Of a DNA stretch of 64,000 bases, positions 53,568 through 62,460 are shown piece after piece (the first letter of the stretch is position 1; the number at the start of each line of letters is the position of its first letter). The position numbers and the translations under genes are program-made. The stretch covers positions 1,116,001 through 1,180,000 of the forward strand of contig NZ_CP117811.1 in the NCBI RefSeq assembly GCF_028728065.1, in the 5' to 3' direction. Under the pieces are notes generated by a model, which saw only the letters and a list, made by a program, of their open reading frames with translations, had not been told where the DNA came from and made no database searches. The stretch is from Lentisphaera profundi. GTDB taxonomy: Bacteria > Verrucomicrobiota > Lentisphaeria > Lentisphaerales > Lentisphaeraceae.

Positions 53568-54155
53568 ATGAAAACAACAGATAAGATAGTGAAGTATTAT
53601 CAAGAGTTCCCTGGGGTGCACAGCCTGAAGGAACTTGAGGCTATTGGTGGGTATCCTAATTTGGTACGCAAACTGGTAGATAATGGTCAGCTGGAAGAAG
53701 TAGCTCGAGGGCTTTATCGGCTTTCGGCTCAGGAAGAAGCTGAGCATGCAGATCTCGAAGCTATTGCCATGGCAGTACCAGCGGGAGTCTTTTGTCTACT
53801 CAGTGCACTGAGTTATCATAATATAGGAACAGCGCAGGCCTTCGAGTATCACCTCGCTATTCCCAAAGGGAAACGATCACCACAGCGTCCTGAGTTCGCT
53901 ATACAGAGTTATCAGTTCGGTGGTCGTTCCTATGAGAGTGGGATAGAGCAATACGGTAAAATCAAGGTTTATAGTATTGCCAAGACTGTAGCTGACTGCT
54001 TTAGGTTTCGAAATCGGATAGGTCTAGATGTGGCCTTGGAAGCTCTAAAGGATGTTCTGCGCAATAAGCGCGCTTCGGTAGCGGAACTAGTGGATATGGC
54101 AGAAGCCTGTCGCATTAAGAGTGTGATGATGCCTTACCTGGAATCATTGATATGA
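53568..54155 (+). CDS. abiEi: AbiEi antitoxin / transcriptional regulator (type IV TA)
   Basis: 195 residues. N-terminal winged helix (GVHSLKELEAIGGYPNLVRKLVDNGQLEEVARGLYRL), then the AbiEi antitoxin core (FCLLSALSYHNIGTAQAFEYHLAIPKG, YSIAKTVADCFRFRNRIGLDVALEALKD). In AbiE systems it represses the operon and counters AbiEii without binding it. An AT-rich leader carries AAGTGTCATA and AAGTGTGATA direct repeats 44 bp apart, the second overlapping the start, as possible operators. It overlaps abiEii by 4 bases. Confidence 0.9.
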   Translation: MKTTDKIVKYYQEFPGVHSLKELEAIGGYPNLVRKLVDNGQLEEVARGLYRLSAQEEAEHADLEAIAMAVPAGVFCLLSALSYHNIGTAQAFEYHLAIPKGKRSPQRPEFAIQSYQFGGRSYESGIEQYGKIKVYSIAKTVADCFRFRNRIGLDVALEALKDVLRNKRASVAELVDMAEACRIKSVMMPYLESLI

Positions 54156-55006
54156 AAAATCATGCTGCTTCGATAAGAGCCCGGCTAAAGAATCTAATGA
54201 AGATCACGAATGAAGCTCTGAACTTTATCGAGTTACAGTACGTCCAGGAGCGCTTCCTTTATCGCTTATCTCAGTCGACACACAAGGAGCAATTTGTGCT
54301 TAAGGGTGGTACGCTCTTCTACGCTTGGGCTAAGATGAAGTACCGACCCACAAAGGATCTGGATTTTATGTTTTATGGCGACCTGGGGCGCGAAACCTTA
54401 CTTCAGCAGATTAAGGAGATTTGTGCAATATCCTACCCAGAGGACGGTATTGCCTTCCAGTGGGATAGCTTTTCATATGAAGAGATTAAAGAAAATCATG
54501 AGTATGATGGAGTGCGCATTCACTTTGAGGCCAAGATAGGATCATCGAGGATTACGATGAAGCTTGATGTCTGTACAGGAGATAAGATAACTCCTCAGCC
54601 GGAGGAGCATAGCTATCCGAACTTGCTGGGCGAGAGTCATGAGCTAAATCTGAAGATGTATCCTAAGGAAACGGTAATAGCTGAGAAGGTTCATGCGATG
54701 ATTAGTTTAGATATTGCGAATAGTCGAATGAAGGACTTCTTTGATGTCTATATTTTGTTGTCGGACTTTGAGGCTGATTTGGACGAGCAGTTGGTAGCAA
54801 AAGCCTTGGCAGTGACCTTCGAGCATAGAGCGACAAAAATCCCTAGCTTGCCCGCACGTGTATGGAAAAAATACTTTTATGCAGATGAGTCTAAGAATAT
54901 ACAATGGAATGCTTTTCTGAAGCGTAATAAGATCTTGAAGAATATCAGTCTAGAAGAGGTATGTAAGACGATTGGGGCGAGAGTGAATCCATTATTTAAA
55001 AGCTAA
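54152..55006 (+). CDS. abiEii: AbiEii nucleotidyltransferase toxin (type IV TA)
   Basis: 284 residues of the AbiEii/AbiGii/MenA toxin family. Nucleotidyltransferase motifs: FVLKGGTLFYAW, then RPTKDLDFMFYGD with the metal aspartates, ITMKLDVCTGD (third acidic), and KEVIAEKVHAMIS-like KETVIAEKVHAM with the conserved lysine, then RMKDFFDVYIL. Relatives add nucleotides to tRNA ends and stop growth, giving phage defence by abortive infection. The ATG overlaps abiEi as ATGA. Confidence 0.92.
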   Translation: MKNHAASIRARLKNLMKITNEALNFIELQYVQERFLYRLSQSTHKEQFVLKGGTLFYAWAKMKYRPTKDLDFMFYGDLGRETLLQQIKEICAISYPEDGIAFQWDSFSYEEIKENHEYDGVRIHFEAKIGSSRITMKLDVCTGDKITPQPEEHSYPNLLGESHELNLKMYPKETVIAEKVHAMISLDIANSRMKDFFDVYILLSDFEADLDEQLVAKALAVTFEHRATKIPSLPARVWKKYFYADESKNIQWNAFLKRNKILKNISLEEVCKTIGARVNPLFKS

Positions 55007-55026
55007 GCTTATCTGAAATAAGCTTA
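55004..55026 (+). terminator. Hairpin behind abiEii, weak terminator
   Basis: TAAGCTTAT and ATAAGCTTA pair perfectly around CTGAA, beginning at the abiEii stop. No T-run follows, so termination is uncertain. Confidence 0.4.
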
Positions 55027-55129
55027 AGTGGCATTCCCGATAATTTATTTCTTGCACGTTCGAAGTGCTAGCGCTAGCGTAGAAATTGAGCTGGATGTTT
55101 TGAATGAGTGAATACAAAAAGAATGGCAT

Positions 55130-57112
55130 TTACTTTTCAATGACTTGGCAGTCCTTGGGTAACTTTCTTCTCACGTTTTGAGCTAATGCGCCTTTTGTCA
55201 CGATCAGAGTCTTTAACTTTTTCAATGTCGTTAAGACTCCATAATTTCCAAAGGGGCTTTGATGGATATTTAAATATTGCACGGGTTTATTTTTTAGGAA
55301 GGGAGAGAAGTCATTTTGTGAACCTTCGGCATCGAGGTATTCATAAAAATGGTTAAAATTCTCCAGAGGTAATTTACCCGTATGACGTAGATGAAGATTG
55401 ATTATAGTTAAATTTTTAATTGAATAAAGAGATTTCACCTGAGTATGACTTAGGTCAAATTTTTTCACCACTGCGGGGCCAAACTTTGCCAAGACATTAA
55501 GGATTTTCAAATCTGGATTATTACTGAGATCAATGGTGTAGGCATCATCTTTAAACTCCAATACCGAGTTCATAGACGATAATTTATTGCGCATCATTAG
55601 CACACTGCGCAAGAGCTTGAGTTTACTCTGGGGCTCACTCTTAGCAAATTCTTGATATAAAATGTTGCGATAGATGTAGGCCTTGTCATTTTCCGGCTCA
55701 ACACCGACGGCTTTGAGGAGGGCGATGGTTTGATCAGGCGTTTGACTTTGTTGATTTTTGATTTGGGTACAAGTGAGGGCAATTGAGGCCATTTTTGGAT
55801 TGATATTTTTTAATATTTCGCTAGCATCAGCAAACTTTTGCATCGACATGAGTGCTTTGCCATATAGATCACAAACTTGCTTGTTCTGCGGATCAAAATT
55901 ATAACAGACTTGCGCAAGTGTAAGTGCGGTATCTGGCTGACCTTCAAGAAATGCCGTTTCAGCTTTTTGGAGATAATGAGGGATTAATTCGGCCTCGGCA
56001 TTTTGGCGTTTTAAATCAGATTCCTTTAGTTGATTTAACAGACTCAAGGCCTGTTTTTCTTTATGCTGCAGGGAAGTAATAAAACTGATGCCTAAGCTGA
56101 TAAGTACAAGCATAAAAAAGGCGGAGGTATTCATCACACGTTTATTGCGCTGATACAATAATTTTAATTGTGTCAAGGTACTTGCTTCTTCTGCTTTGGG
56201 CGCAAAGCCGTTGAGGTAGGCTCTTATATCCAAGACCATTTCATTGACAGATTGATAGCGAGCTTCTTTGTTGAGCTCGAGAGCCTTCGCACAAATAGCC
56301 TTTAAACTCTCTGCTATAGCTTTGTCCTCGTTATGAAAAATCACCAAGCTAGAATCATTCTTTTCTAAGCTGTGATCCTTCCCTGTTAGCAAGCTATAGA
56401 AAATGGAGCCCAGAGCATATACATCGCTTTGAAAAGAGTAGTCAGCGTCTTTTAAAATTTCTGGGGCAATAAAACCCGGTGTTCCTTTGATCACGCCTTT
56501 AAGGGAAACCTTTAAGTTGAGATCCTGTAAGTCCTGATCATCAAGCATTTTTTCATCACAATCTTCAAAGACTATATTCGCGAGGCCCCAGTCACAGAGC
56601 AAGACTTCACCGAACTGACCGATATAGATATTTTCTGGCTTGAGGTCACGATGTAAAATACCTTTTGAATGGGCATAAATAAGCGCCTCGCAGACTTTGA
56701 GAAAGAGGGCTAGAAGTTCCTGAAGAGGCATTTTTGACTGCGCAATAAGTAGATCCTGTAAAGTATCGCCGCGGCCCAGTTTCATGGTGAAGTAGGGGTG
56801 ACCCAAGTCATCTCTGCCAGTTTCGTAAATTGGCATGATATTGGGATGCTGCAGCAAAGCGGTGATTCGCGCTTCGCGCATGAATTGGGCTTTTTCTTCT
56901 TGTGATTCACCTTTCAGCACTGCTAAGGCTATTTCGCGACTGCAAGTCGTATCGTAAACTTGATAAATTTGTTTTTGGGAACCTTCACCAATAAGCTGCT
57001 TGCGCAGATACCGTTCATTGCCCACAGATAAACTATCAGTCTCAATTTTTTCCTGAACAAGCTTATACTGTGTTTGCAGGAAATCGCTAAAATTATTGTT
57101 GTCTGAGTCCAT
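55130..57112 (-). CDS. Membrane Ser/Thr protein kinase (Hanks type) with TPR- and LRR-like outer part
   Basis: 660 residues. Kinase domain about 36-310: GEGSQKQIYQVY, ATP lysine Lys67 in LAVLKG, HRDLKPENIYI, DWGLAN (DFG altered to DWG, common in this lineage), GTPGFIAPEIL and SDVYALGSIFYSLL. One membrane segment (about 333-355, FFMLVLISLGISFI) follows. The outside part begins with TPR-like helices (ALTLAQVCYNFDPQNKQ) and ends with leucine-rich, LRR-like strands (LKILNVLAKFGPAVVKKFDLSHTQ). It is divergent from the ECF sigma gene, a pairing frequent in Planctomycetes and Lentisphaerae. Confidence 0.9.
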   Translation of the reverse strand: MDSDNNNFSDFLQTQYKLVQEKIETDSLSVGNERYLRKQLIGEGSQKQIYQVYDTTCSREIALAVLKGESQEEKAQFMREARITALLQHPNIMPIYETGRDDLGHPYFTMKLGRGDTLQDLLIAQSKMPLQELLALFLKVCEALIYAHSKGILHRDLKPENIYIGQFGEVLLCDWGLANIVFEDCDEKMLDDQDLQDLNLKVSLKGVIKGTPGFIAPEILKDADYSFQSDVYALGSIFYSLLTGKDHSLEKNDSSLVIFHNEDKAIAESLKAICAKALELNKEARYQSVNEMVLDIRAYLNGFAPKAEEASTLTQLKLLYQRNKRVMNTSAFFMLVLISLGISFITSLQHKEKQALSLLNQLKESDLKRQNAEAELIPHYLQKAETAFLEGQPDTALTLAQVCYNFDPQNKQVCDLYGKALMSMQKFADASEILKNINPKMASIALTCTQIKNQQSQTPDQTIALLKAVGVEPENDKAYIYRNILYQEFAKSEPQSKLKLLRSVLMMRNKLSSMNSVLEFKDDAYTIDLSNNPDLKILNVLAKFGPAVVKKFDLSHTQVKSLYSIKNLTIINLHLRHTGKLPLENFNHFYEYLDAEGSQNDFSPFLKNKPVQYLNIHQSPFGNYGVLTTLKKLKTLIVTKGALAQNVRRKLPKDCQVIEK

Positions 57113-57287
57113 CTATTTTTATACTCGTTTATTACAAGATACTTGAGTTCAAATATAGCCCATGAGCGAAATTATACATCATTGCACCAGCTAAGTTATT
57201 GGCCTAGCGGAGTGACAAATAATTATTAAGCCATTACAATTAAAGCTAGATTTAGTAAAACACCTTATTCAAGAGTGATTTCACCTT

Positions 57288-57881
57288 ATGAGCCAAGCAA
57301 AAAATACACGTCAAACGCTTTTAATAAAAATTCGTGATCAATATAATGATGATGCTTGGGAAGAGTTTATTTCTTTTTATCGTCCCTACATTTATCGCGT
57401 GGTACAGAATTTAAATCAAATTCAGGCAGTTGATAGGGAAGACATCATTCAAGAAGTGATGCTGATTGCCTGGAAAAAACTGCCTGAGTTCGAGTACCAA
57501 GCTCAAAAGGGCCGTTTTCGTTCCTGGCTCAGTGTGATTACTCAAAGGACCGCCAATAGTTTTTACCATAAAAATAAAAAAGCGAGTTTCTTTGAAAGTG
57601 ATTTTGAAGCCGAAGAACTACAAAAAGGACTGCCACCGGAAATAGAGCAAATTTGTCAGCAGGAATGGGAGAAGCATGTGGCAGAGACTGCTTGGGCTAA
57701 TATTTCTTCTAAATTTGAAGAAAAAGTTTTACTGGCTTTTCAAAAATTGGCCTCCGGTGAAAAAGGTGAGCAGGTAGCCATCGAACTCGGCCTTTCACAA
57801 AACTCGGTGTATGTCTACAAGAAGCGAGTCATGGCGGCTCTGCAAAAAGAAATCGCCTACCTCGATGAGCCATTAAGGTAG
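57288..57881 (+). CDS. RNA polymerase ECF-type sigma factor
   Basis: 197 residues. Region 2 (AWEEFISFYRPYIYRVVQNLNQIQAVDREDIIQEVMLIAWKKL, with KGRFRSWLSVITQRTANSFYHK) and region 4 (ALQKLASGEKGEQVAIELGLSQNSVYVYKKRVMAALQKEI-like) are typical. No anti-sigma gene follows; the adjacent divergent kinase may control it by phosphorylation, as proposed for STK-linked ECF groups. A duplicate of its last ~90 bases lies at 59924. Confidence 0.92.
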   Translation: MSQAKNTRQTLLIKIRDQYNDDAWEEFISFYRPYIYRVVQNLNQIQAVDREDIIQEVMLIAWKKLPEFEYQAQKGRFRSWLSVITQRTANSFYHKNKKASFFESDFEAEELQKGLPPEIEQICQQEWEKHVAETAWANISSKFEEKVLLAFQKLASGEKGEQVAIELGLSQNSVYVYKKRVMAALQKEIAYLDEPLR

Positions 57882-57909
57882 ATAAATCTTTTATATTCCT
57901 GCTTTTAAC

Positions 57910-58026
57910 TTAAGCTTTGCTTAATTCGATATCGCCAAAGGGACGATCTTCTTTAAAACCTGCAACGCGGTTTGTTACGTGGTAATAGGAACCAACTGTG
58001 AGTTTAATCCTTGCTTTCCGTGCCAT
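57910..58026 (-). pseudogene. Truncated REP-associated tyrosine transposase (RAYT/Y1), N-terminus only
   Basis: ATG at 58026 with a strong AAGGAG site opens MARKARIKLTVGSYYHVTNRV, the start typical of Y1/IS200-like RAYT transposases, but the frame stops after 38 residues. The HUH and catalytic tyrosine parts are gone. It is a remnant that fits with the REP-like palindromes at 45.8 and 51.2 kb. Confidence 0.75.
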
Positions 58027-58181
58027 TTTATTTCTCCTTCTAGATTTTTATACCTAAAAGAACCTATATGCACTAATTTTTACTAGCAAGTTTTTACAGA
58101 GTTTTCCCTTTCAAAATTTAACCTGTCCCCGGTCTATCAGTCCCCGGTCTATCATCACGCTTCGTAATGAATTACTTCCTT

Positions 58182-58317
58182 TGTAAAGAAAAGCTGCCTT
58201 GGTTGATCATTAAGCATGAGGAAAGGCAGATATACTTCAATGCATTAGAGGAAGCTTAAGTGAATAACAATATCCTGCCATTCATGAACTACATTCAATC
58301 TATCCTTGATAGAGACG
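58182..58317 (+). pseudogene. Decayed tail of a Fic-like gene
   Basis: The frame reads KEKLPWLIIKHEERQIYFNAL then EEA, a TAA at about 58257, and continues in frame VNNNILPFMNYIQSIL. This resembles the end of Fic-domain proteins (P-x-x-I-x-x-E-x-R-x-x-Y-x-x-AL..., then PF..F...). It has no front part and an in-frame stop. The remainder of 58027-59014 shows a doubled TCCCCGGTCTATCA (about 58127-58154) and no intact gene. Confidence 0.4.
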
Positions 58318-59014
58318 CTGTTGTTGTCGCGTCTTCCTAATCCACTTATAAGTACAAAATGTTTGAGTTTATCAATTCCTGCCTTGGATGCACTAATGAT
58401 TGAATATCTAAGAGCTTAAACTTATTTGACCTCATTAAATAAAGGCATTTATCACCTAATGATATGTTTATTGCTTCGATGGCAGTGTAAGCATTGAACC
58501 CGGTGATTTCGATGCCGGAGATGATGCCTGGGACAAGTATTTCAAAGAGCTGAATTAAGTGGTTTTGCACTGATCTGACTTTTTTAAATGAAAAAATAAA
58601 CTTAAGAAAGGTTTCAATGTTTAATGAAACACCGCTCTTACAGGTTTATCCAAGTGTGTCTTGAACCTTGTTGATAGTCAACAAAATGATTGAGCTGCAG
58701 TGAATAGCCCATTTATTCCTTGTATATTTTACAGGAAAAATTTGATCATGTAAAATAAGTCCAAGTTGAGTTATTTGGGTGAAAAAGAGCCCAAAATAAA
58801 TGTCTAAGAGGGTAAAGCGAAATTAAAATTAAATTTTGCTGTAAGATTTTGTCAGCTGACGATAATACAGGTATTAAGAATTAAGTGCATAGCCTTATTT
58901 TAATGAAACTCAAAAAAAAATAAAAAAAGCACGGCAGGTTTTTTTTGACTGCAAATTAAGTATTGAAGAATCATCAAATCTTTCACTCAATGAAGCTTAA
59001 AGGAATATAAATAA

Positions 59015-59791
59015 ATGAAACAAAAATTCACGTTGATAGAACTTTTAGTTGTGATTGCGATCATTGGCATTCTTGCTTCCCTTTTACTACCGAATTTGAA
59101 GAAGTCTAGATATAAAGCTCGATTGGCAGTTTGTGCACAGAATATGCGCCAAAACGGTTTAGCTCTATACTCTTACACGAATGATAACAATGATTACTGG
59201 CCTCAACGCACGATGGCCCGTCTTGACAATCTGGAACCGAGCTCCAAGGGAAGATCTCTGTTGGTCGACTATATATCAATCAAAAGCTTATTTTGTCCCT
59301 TGAATCAGCCTAAAAGTTGGAATCCGGAAAGCGCTAGTGGCAAGCTTGCGGGAGCATACGAAATGTACTACGGCCAACAGTTGATCAGTGGTAATGGTTA
59401 TCGCAACACGGCTCTTTTAAAGGTGGGGGATCGTATTAGTTGGGGCTTTGAAGGCATAGATAATTCATTCAGTGTTTTACTTGCCGATAATGATCTATAT
59501 ATCCCCGGAGGTGATGGTCTTTGGGCAAGTTCGCACCCTGATAATGCTGGAGGCATGTCCAGTGAGGAAGTTGCTGGGGCTGATAAATCAGTTTTCTATA
59601 AGAGTTACGTTGCTCGCGGTACATTAGATCGTAATTTTCTCTATGAGGATGGATCAGTCAAGCGAGTAAACAATATTATGGCCCCTGGAGCACCAACATC
59701 TGCTCATGACCCAAGAATGGCTCGGCTACGAGCAATGAATAATCAGAGTTACGGTACAGTAGCAGTTTATCTGCCCGTGGAAATAGATTAG
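59015..59791 (+). CDS. Prepilin-like secreted protein (N-methylation motif)
   Basis: 258 residues. The leader MKQKFTLIELLVVIAIIGILASLLLPNLKKSRYKAR is a type III prepilin signal with Lys rather than Gly at -1, as is common in Lentisphaerae. It is cut by prepilin peptidase (gene at 9087), and the hydrophobic helix assembles into pseudopilus-like structures. The rest (AQNMRQNGLALYSYTNDNNDYWP, FLYEDGSVKRVNN) resembles the abundant DUF1559-like proteins with an H/Y-x-DGS motif. These occur in many copies; the role is unknown. Confidence 0.88.
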   Translation: MKQKFTLIELLVVIAIIGILASLLLPNLKKSRYKARLAVCAQNMRQNGLALYSYTNDNNDYWPQRTMARLDNLEPSSKGRSLLVDYISIKSLFCPLNQPKSWNPESASGKLAGAYEMYYGQQLISGNGYRNTALLKVGDRISWGFEGIDNSFSVLLADNDLYIPGGDGLWASSHPDNAGGMSSEEVAGADKSVFYKSYVARGTLDRNFLYEDGSVKRVNNIMAPGAPTSAHDPRMARLRAMNNQSYGTVAVYLPVEID

Positions 59792-59923
59792 CTGAAAGAC
59801 TTGTTAAGGTTTTATCGCTATGGACTCATGCGCTAAAGAAAAACGACTGGGCATGATGCCTTTGACGAGCCCAATACAGCGGGTAACATCATTAAGACTG
59901 CATGGAAATCTCCTCTTGAATAA

Positions 59924-60016
59924 GGTCTTTCACAAAACTCTGTGTATGTCTACAAGAAGCGAGTCATGGCGGCCTTACAAAAAGAAATCGCTTACTTGGG
60001 TGAGGAGTTGAGGTAA
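59924..60016 (+). pseudogene. Duplicated 3' end of the ECF sigma gene
   Basis: About 93 bases match the end of the sigma gene at 57787-57881 with few changes (TCTTTCACAAAACTC, GTGTATGTCTACAAGAAGCG, AGTCATGGCGGC, AAAGAAATCGC) and end in TAA. It starts abruptly and encodes only the last helix of region 4, so it is a remnant of a second sigma gene or a partial duplication. Confidence 0.85.
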
Positions 60017-60147
60017 ATCATTGTTCAACTCATTTCTTAATTTAAGCTAATTGAAATGAGTTGTTTTAAAATAGGATGATATTACAATCGTAAGGGGAAT
60101 TAATCTTAAAATCCCCCTTCAAATATTTACTGACATGCACAGATATA

Positions 60148-61302
60148 TTAATTGAATTTATAGCCTATTTCACTAAATAAAGCACCTTTAGATGAAGCTT
60201 CTTTTAAAGCAGGTAACAAACCTTTTACAACTAAGTGTTCATTGTTTTCAATCACAGTCTCGTATACGAGCTCAGGAGAAAATTCCCTAGAACTATTCTG
60301 TGAGTGAAGACGATTTATGAATAAAGTGTGTGAGCGAGCTATGGAGAGATCACAAATAAATGAATTGTGTCCATTAATTTTATCCACTACTGCAGGAATA
60401 ATATTATTTCTTCCAGTCCACGTGTCATTATGTTCTAGTTCAGTAATGAGATTATTTTCAAGATCGTAGACCTTATTAGAATCACATGCCAAAACTATTT
60501 TATATTTATCTGTTTTTATACTGACTATGGGCTCAAAGTTCTCGGCGCTGGCATGTGTTACAGTGTAGTGAAATTGAATTCCACTATTGGTTTTTGCACG
60601 ACAAATAAGTGTGTCGAATGTCTCTATTTGGTATGCCCTGAAAGACTCGGCGTCAATGGTGGCAATACTGGCGCTACTTTTAAAGTTTTCACCTACAAGA
60701 TATAAACCGAGGTTCATATAATGAGCAAGAGCATTATTGGCAGGAGAGTCAAAAATCATTGAATCACCGGACTTTAGGCGACCAGCCCAATTGTTCCTTC
60801 TATAATACATTTTTGGACGTGGCCAGCTTCCAAGTACAGAGACTGATTTAACCTCACCCCATTCCTTGGTGAGGAGTTTCTTTTTGATTTCCTGTATATC
60901 GTTTCGGTAAATATCCTGAAAGCCAACGGCTACAATTTTACCAGTTCTCTTGGAGGCTTCCATCATAGTATCTACTTCTTCGACTGTGCCGGCAGCTGGT
61001 TTTTCGACCATTACATGGGCTCCCGCTTCCATAGCGGCTATACTTAATGAGGCGTGTGTTTCTATCCCGGTTGGGATGCAGACTAAATCAAGTTGACCTT
61101 TCATGGATGAAAACATTGATTCGGCATCTGAAAAAACTTGTCCACCAGATTCTATGATTTCCTCATAAACATCCGGGCATTTAGATGGGGTTCTAATAAC
61201 TGCCGCAGTTACTTTTACATCTTTTGTTTTTTCTGAGTTTTTGCAAAGATCATAAATGATTTTACCGTACCCAGAAACACCTATTATTGCAATTTTCAAC
61301 AT
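60148..61302 (-). CDS. Gfo/Idh/MocA-family oxidoreductase 1
   Basis: 384 residues. Rossmann start KIAIIGVSGYGKIIYDL, VCIPTGIETHASLSIAAMEAGAHVMVEKPAAGTVEEVD with the conserved EKP lysine, AVGFQDIYR, then the C-terminal alpha/beta substrate domain. Such NAD(P)-dependent enzymes oxidise or reduce sugars, inositols or glycosides. It lies 92 bases downstream of a second family member, so both may act on one substrate along with the large protein further upstream. Confidence 0.88.
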   Translation of the reverse strand: MLKIAIIGVSGYGKIIYDLCKNSEKTKDVKVTAAVIRTPSKCPDVYEEIIESGGQVFSDAESMFSSMKGQLDLVCIPTGIETHASLSIAAMEAGAHVMVEKPAAGTVEEVDTMMEASKRTGKIVAVGFQDIYRNDIQEIKKKLLTKEWGEVKSVSVLGSWPRPKMYYRRNNWAGRLKSGDSMIFDSPANNALAHYMNLGLYLVGENFKSSASIATIDAESFRAYQIETFDTLICRAKTNSGIQFHYTVTHASAENFEPIVSIKTDKYKIVLACDSNKVYDLENNLITELEHNDTWTGRNNIIPAVVDKINGHNSFICDLSIARSHTLFINRLHSQNSSREFSPELVYETVIENNEHLVVKGLLPALKEASSKGALFSEIGYKFN

Positions 61303-61394
61303 CTGTAAATCCTTTGTTCTTTATTAAATTAGTTATTCGTCTTAGGTCGAAAAATTTTAGTTTTTTAAGTCCCGTACAAGCCTTCTTAAAGCCC

Positions 61395-62408
61395 TTATGT
61401 TTTGTCCCATGGAGCCTTATCTATTATCATTTTTTCCTCAGTATCTGCAGCATCCCGAGCAGATAGTCCTAAATGGCTAAGATGAAAACTACGTCGAGTT
61501 TCTGCTGTGATTTCTCCAGTTCCGGATTTTGGGAATGTTCTCATTAGGGGTGGGTAATAGGGCGATTTGTCATCAAAACTTGTGATTTTACTATGACCTG
61601 ATGAGTCGATAATAGTACATTCTCCACGGTCCATTGAGGCCTCGATAATTCCTGAAGTTCCGACAATGCGAATCCAGTCGTCACCGTGACCGTCTGCTGA
61701 TAATGGACGTAAGTAGTCAACGCTAGCCGTTGCGAGAGTTCCGTTTTTAAACTTGATTGATAGGGTACAAGAATCCTCTATCTCTGGGAATTGAGGATGA
61801 GCTAAATTTGCATGCATGGCGGAAAGACTTGAACAAGGTGAGTCGGACACAGAATTAATAAAATCTAATGCGTGGATTCCGATCCACGGGATGGTGCCAC
61901 CATAGCTTGAACGTTTACACAACCACTCATCGCGACTATGGCCAAATTTATAGGATTTCCTAGCATTTAACAAGCTTACATCACCAATTCTACCAGCCTC
62001 AATTTGCTGCTTGGCAAAGGCTAATACAGGGTGGTTGCGGTTTGGAAGCATGGCAATACATTGGGTACGATTTTTAATGATAGTTTCCCAAAGCTGTAGA
62101 AGATCATTATGTTCCAGAGCTAGGGGTTTTTCACAAATACTGTGACAATTTGCCTTGGAGGCATCGATGGCGAGCTGAGTGATTCTATCTAAACGTGTAC
62201 TGATTGTAACGACGTCGGGTTTTTCTTGCTCGAGCATTTTAAGGTGATCATCATATACTCTAGCTTTGCTATATTGGCTCGTCATAGTACTCAGGTCTTC
62301 ACCCTCAAAACCAGGAGCAATTGCCACAACTTCGAGGTCTTTCATTTCATCTGTTTCCTGGAGTACATGAACGTGGTGACCCCAGTTGCCAATTATTGCT
62401 AGTTTCAT
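61395..62408 (-). CDS. Gfo/Idh/MocA-family oxidoreductase 2
   Basis: 337 residues. It starts KLAIIGNWGHHVHVLQET, and has VVTISTRLDRITQLAIDASKANCHSICEKPLALEHNDL with the EKP motif, AMLPNRNHP, and GTIPWIGIHALDFINS with the conserved G-x-x-x-D-x-G-x-H-xxD type pattern. It differs clearly from its neighbour. Start ATG 62408 with AGAGAA nearby. It follows the large C-terminal fragment by 52 bases, suggesting one operon. Confidence 0.88.
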   Translation of the reverse strand: MKLAIIGNWGHHVHVLQETDEMKDLEVVAIAPGFEGEDLSTMTSQYSKARVYDDHLKMLEQEKPDVVTISTRLDRITQLAIDASKANCHSICEKPLALEHNDLLQLWETIIKNRTQCIAMLPNRNHPVLAFAKQQIEAGRIGDVSLLNARKSYKFGHSRDEWLCKRSSYGGTIPWIGIHALDFINSVSDSPCSSLSAMHANLAHPQFPEIEDSCTLSIKFKNGTLATASVDYLRPLSADGHGDDWIRIVGTSGIIEASMDRGECTIIDSSGHSKITSFDDKSPYYPPLMRTFPKSGTGEITAETRRSFHLSHLGLSARDAADTEEKMIIDKAPWDKT

Positions 62409-62460
62409 TTTAGTATTCTCTTTTAAGCTTGTTTTCGAAGTTATGGTATATCATCTTTAT

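Noticed and set aside
58346-58570. Minus-strand open frame of 74 codons
   Set aside because: No ribosome-binding site or recognisable family. The plus strand here has a short protein-like tail (DFDAGDDAWDKYFKELN), so the region looks like decayed coding DNA read backwards.
59820-60011. Plus-strand open frame of 63 codons behind the prepilin-like gene
   Set aside because: Its second half is the duplicated sigma-gene tail read in a wrong frame; the product resembles nothing.
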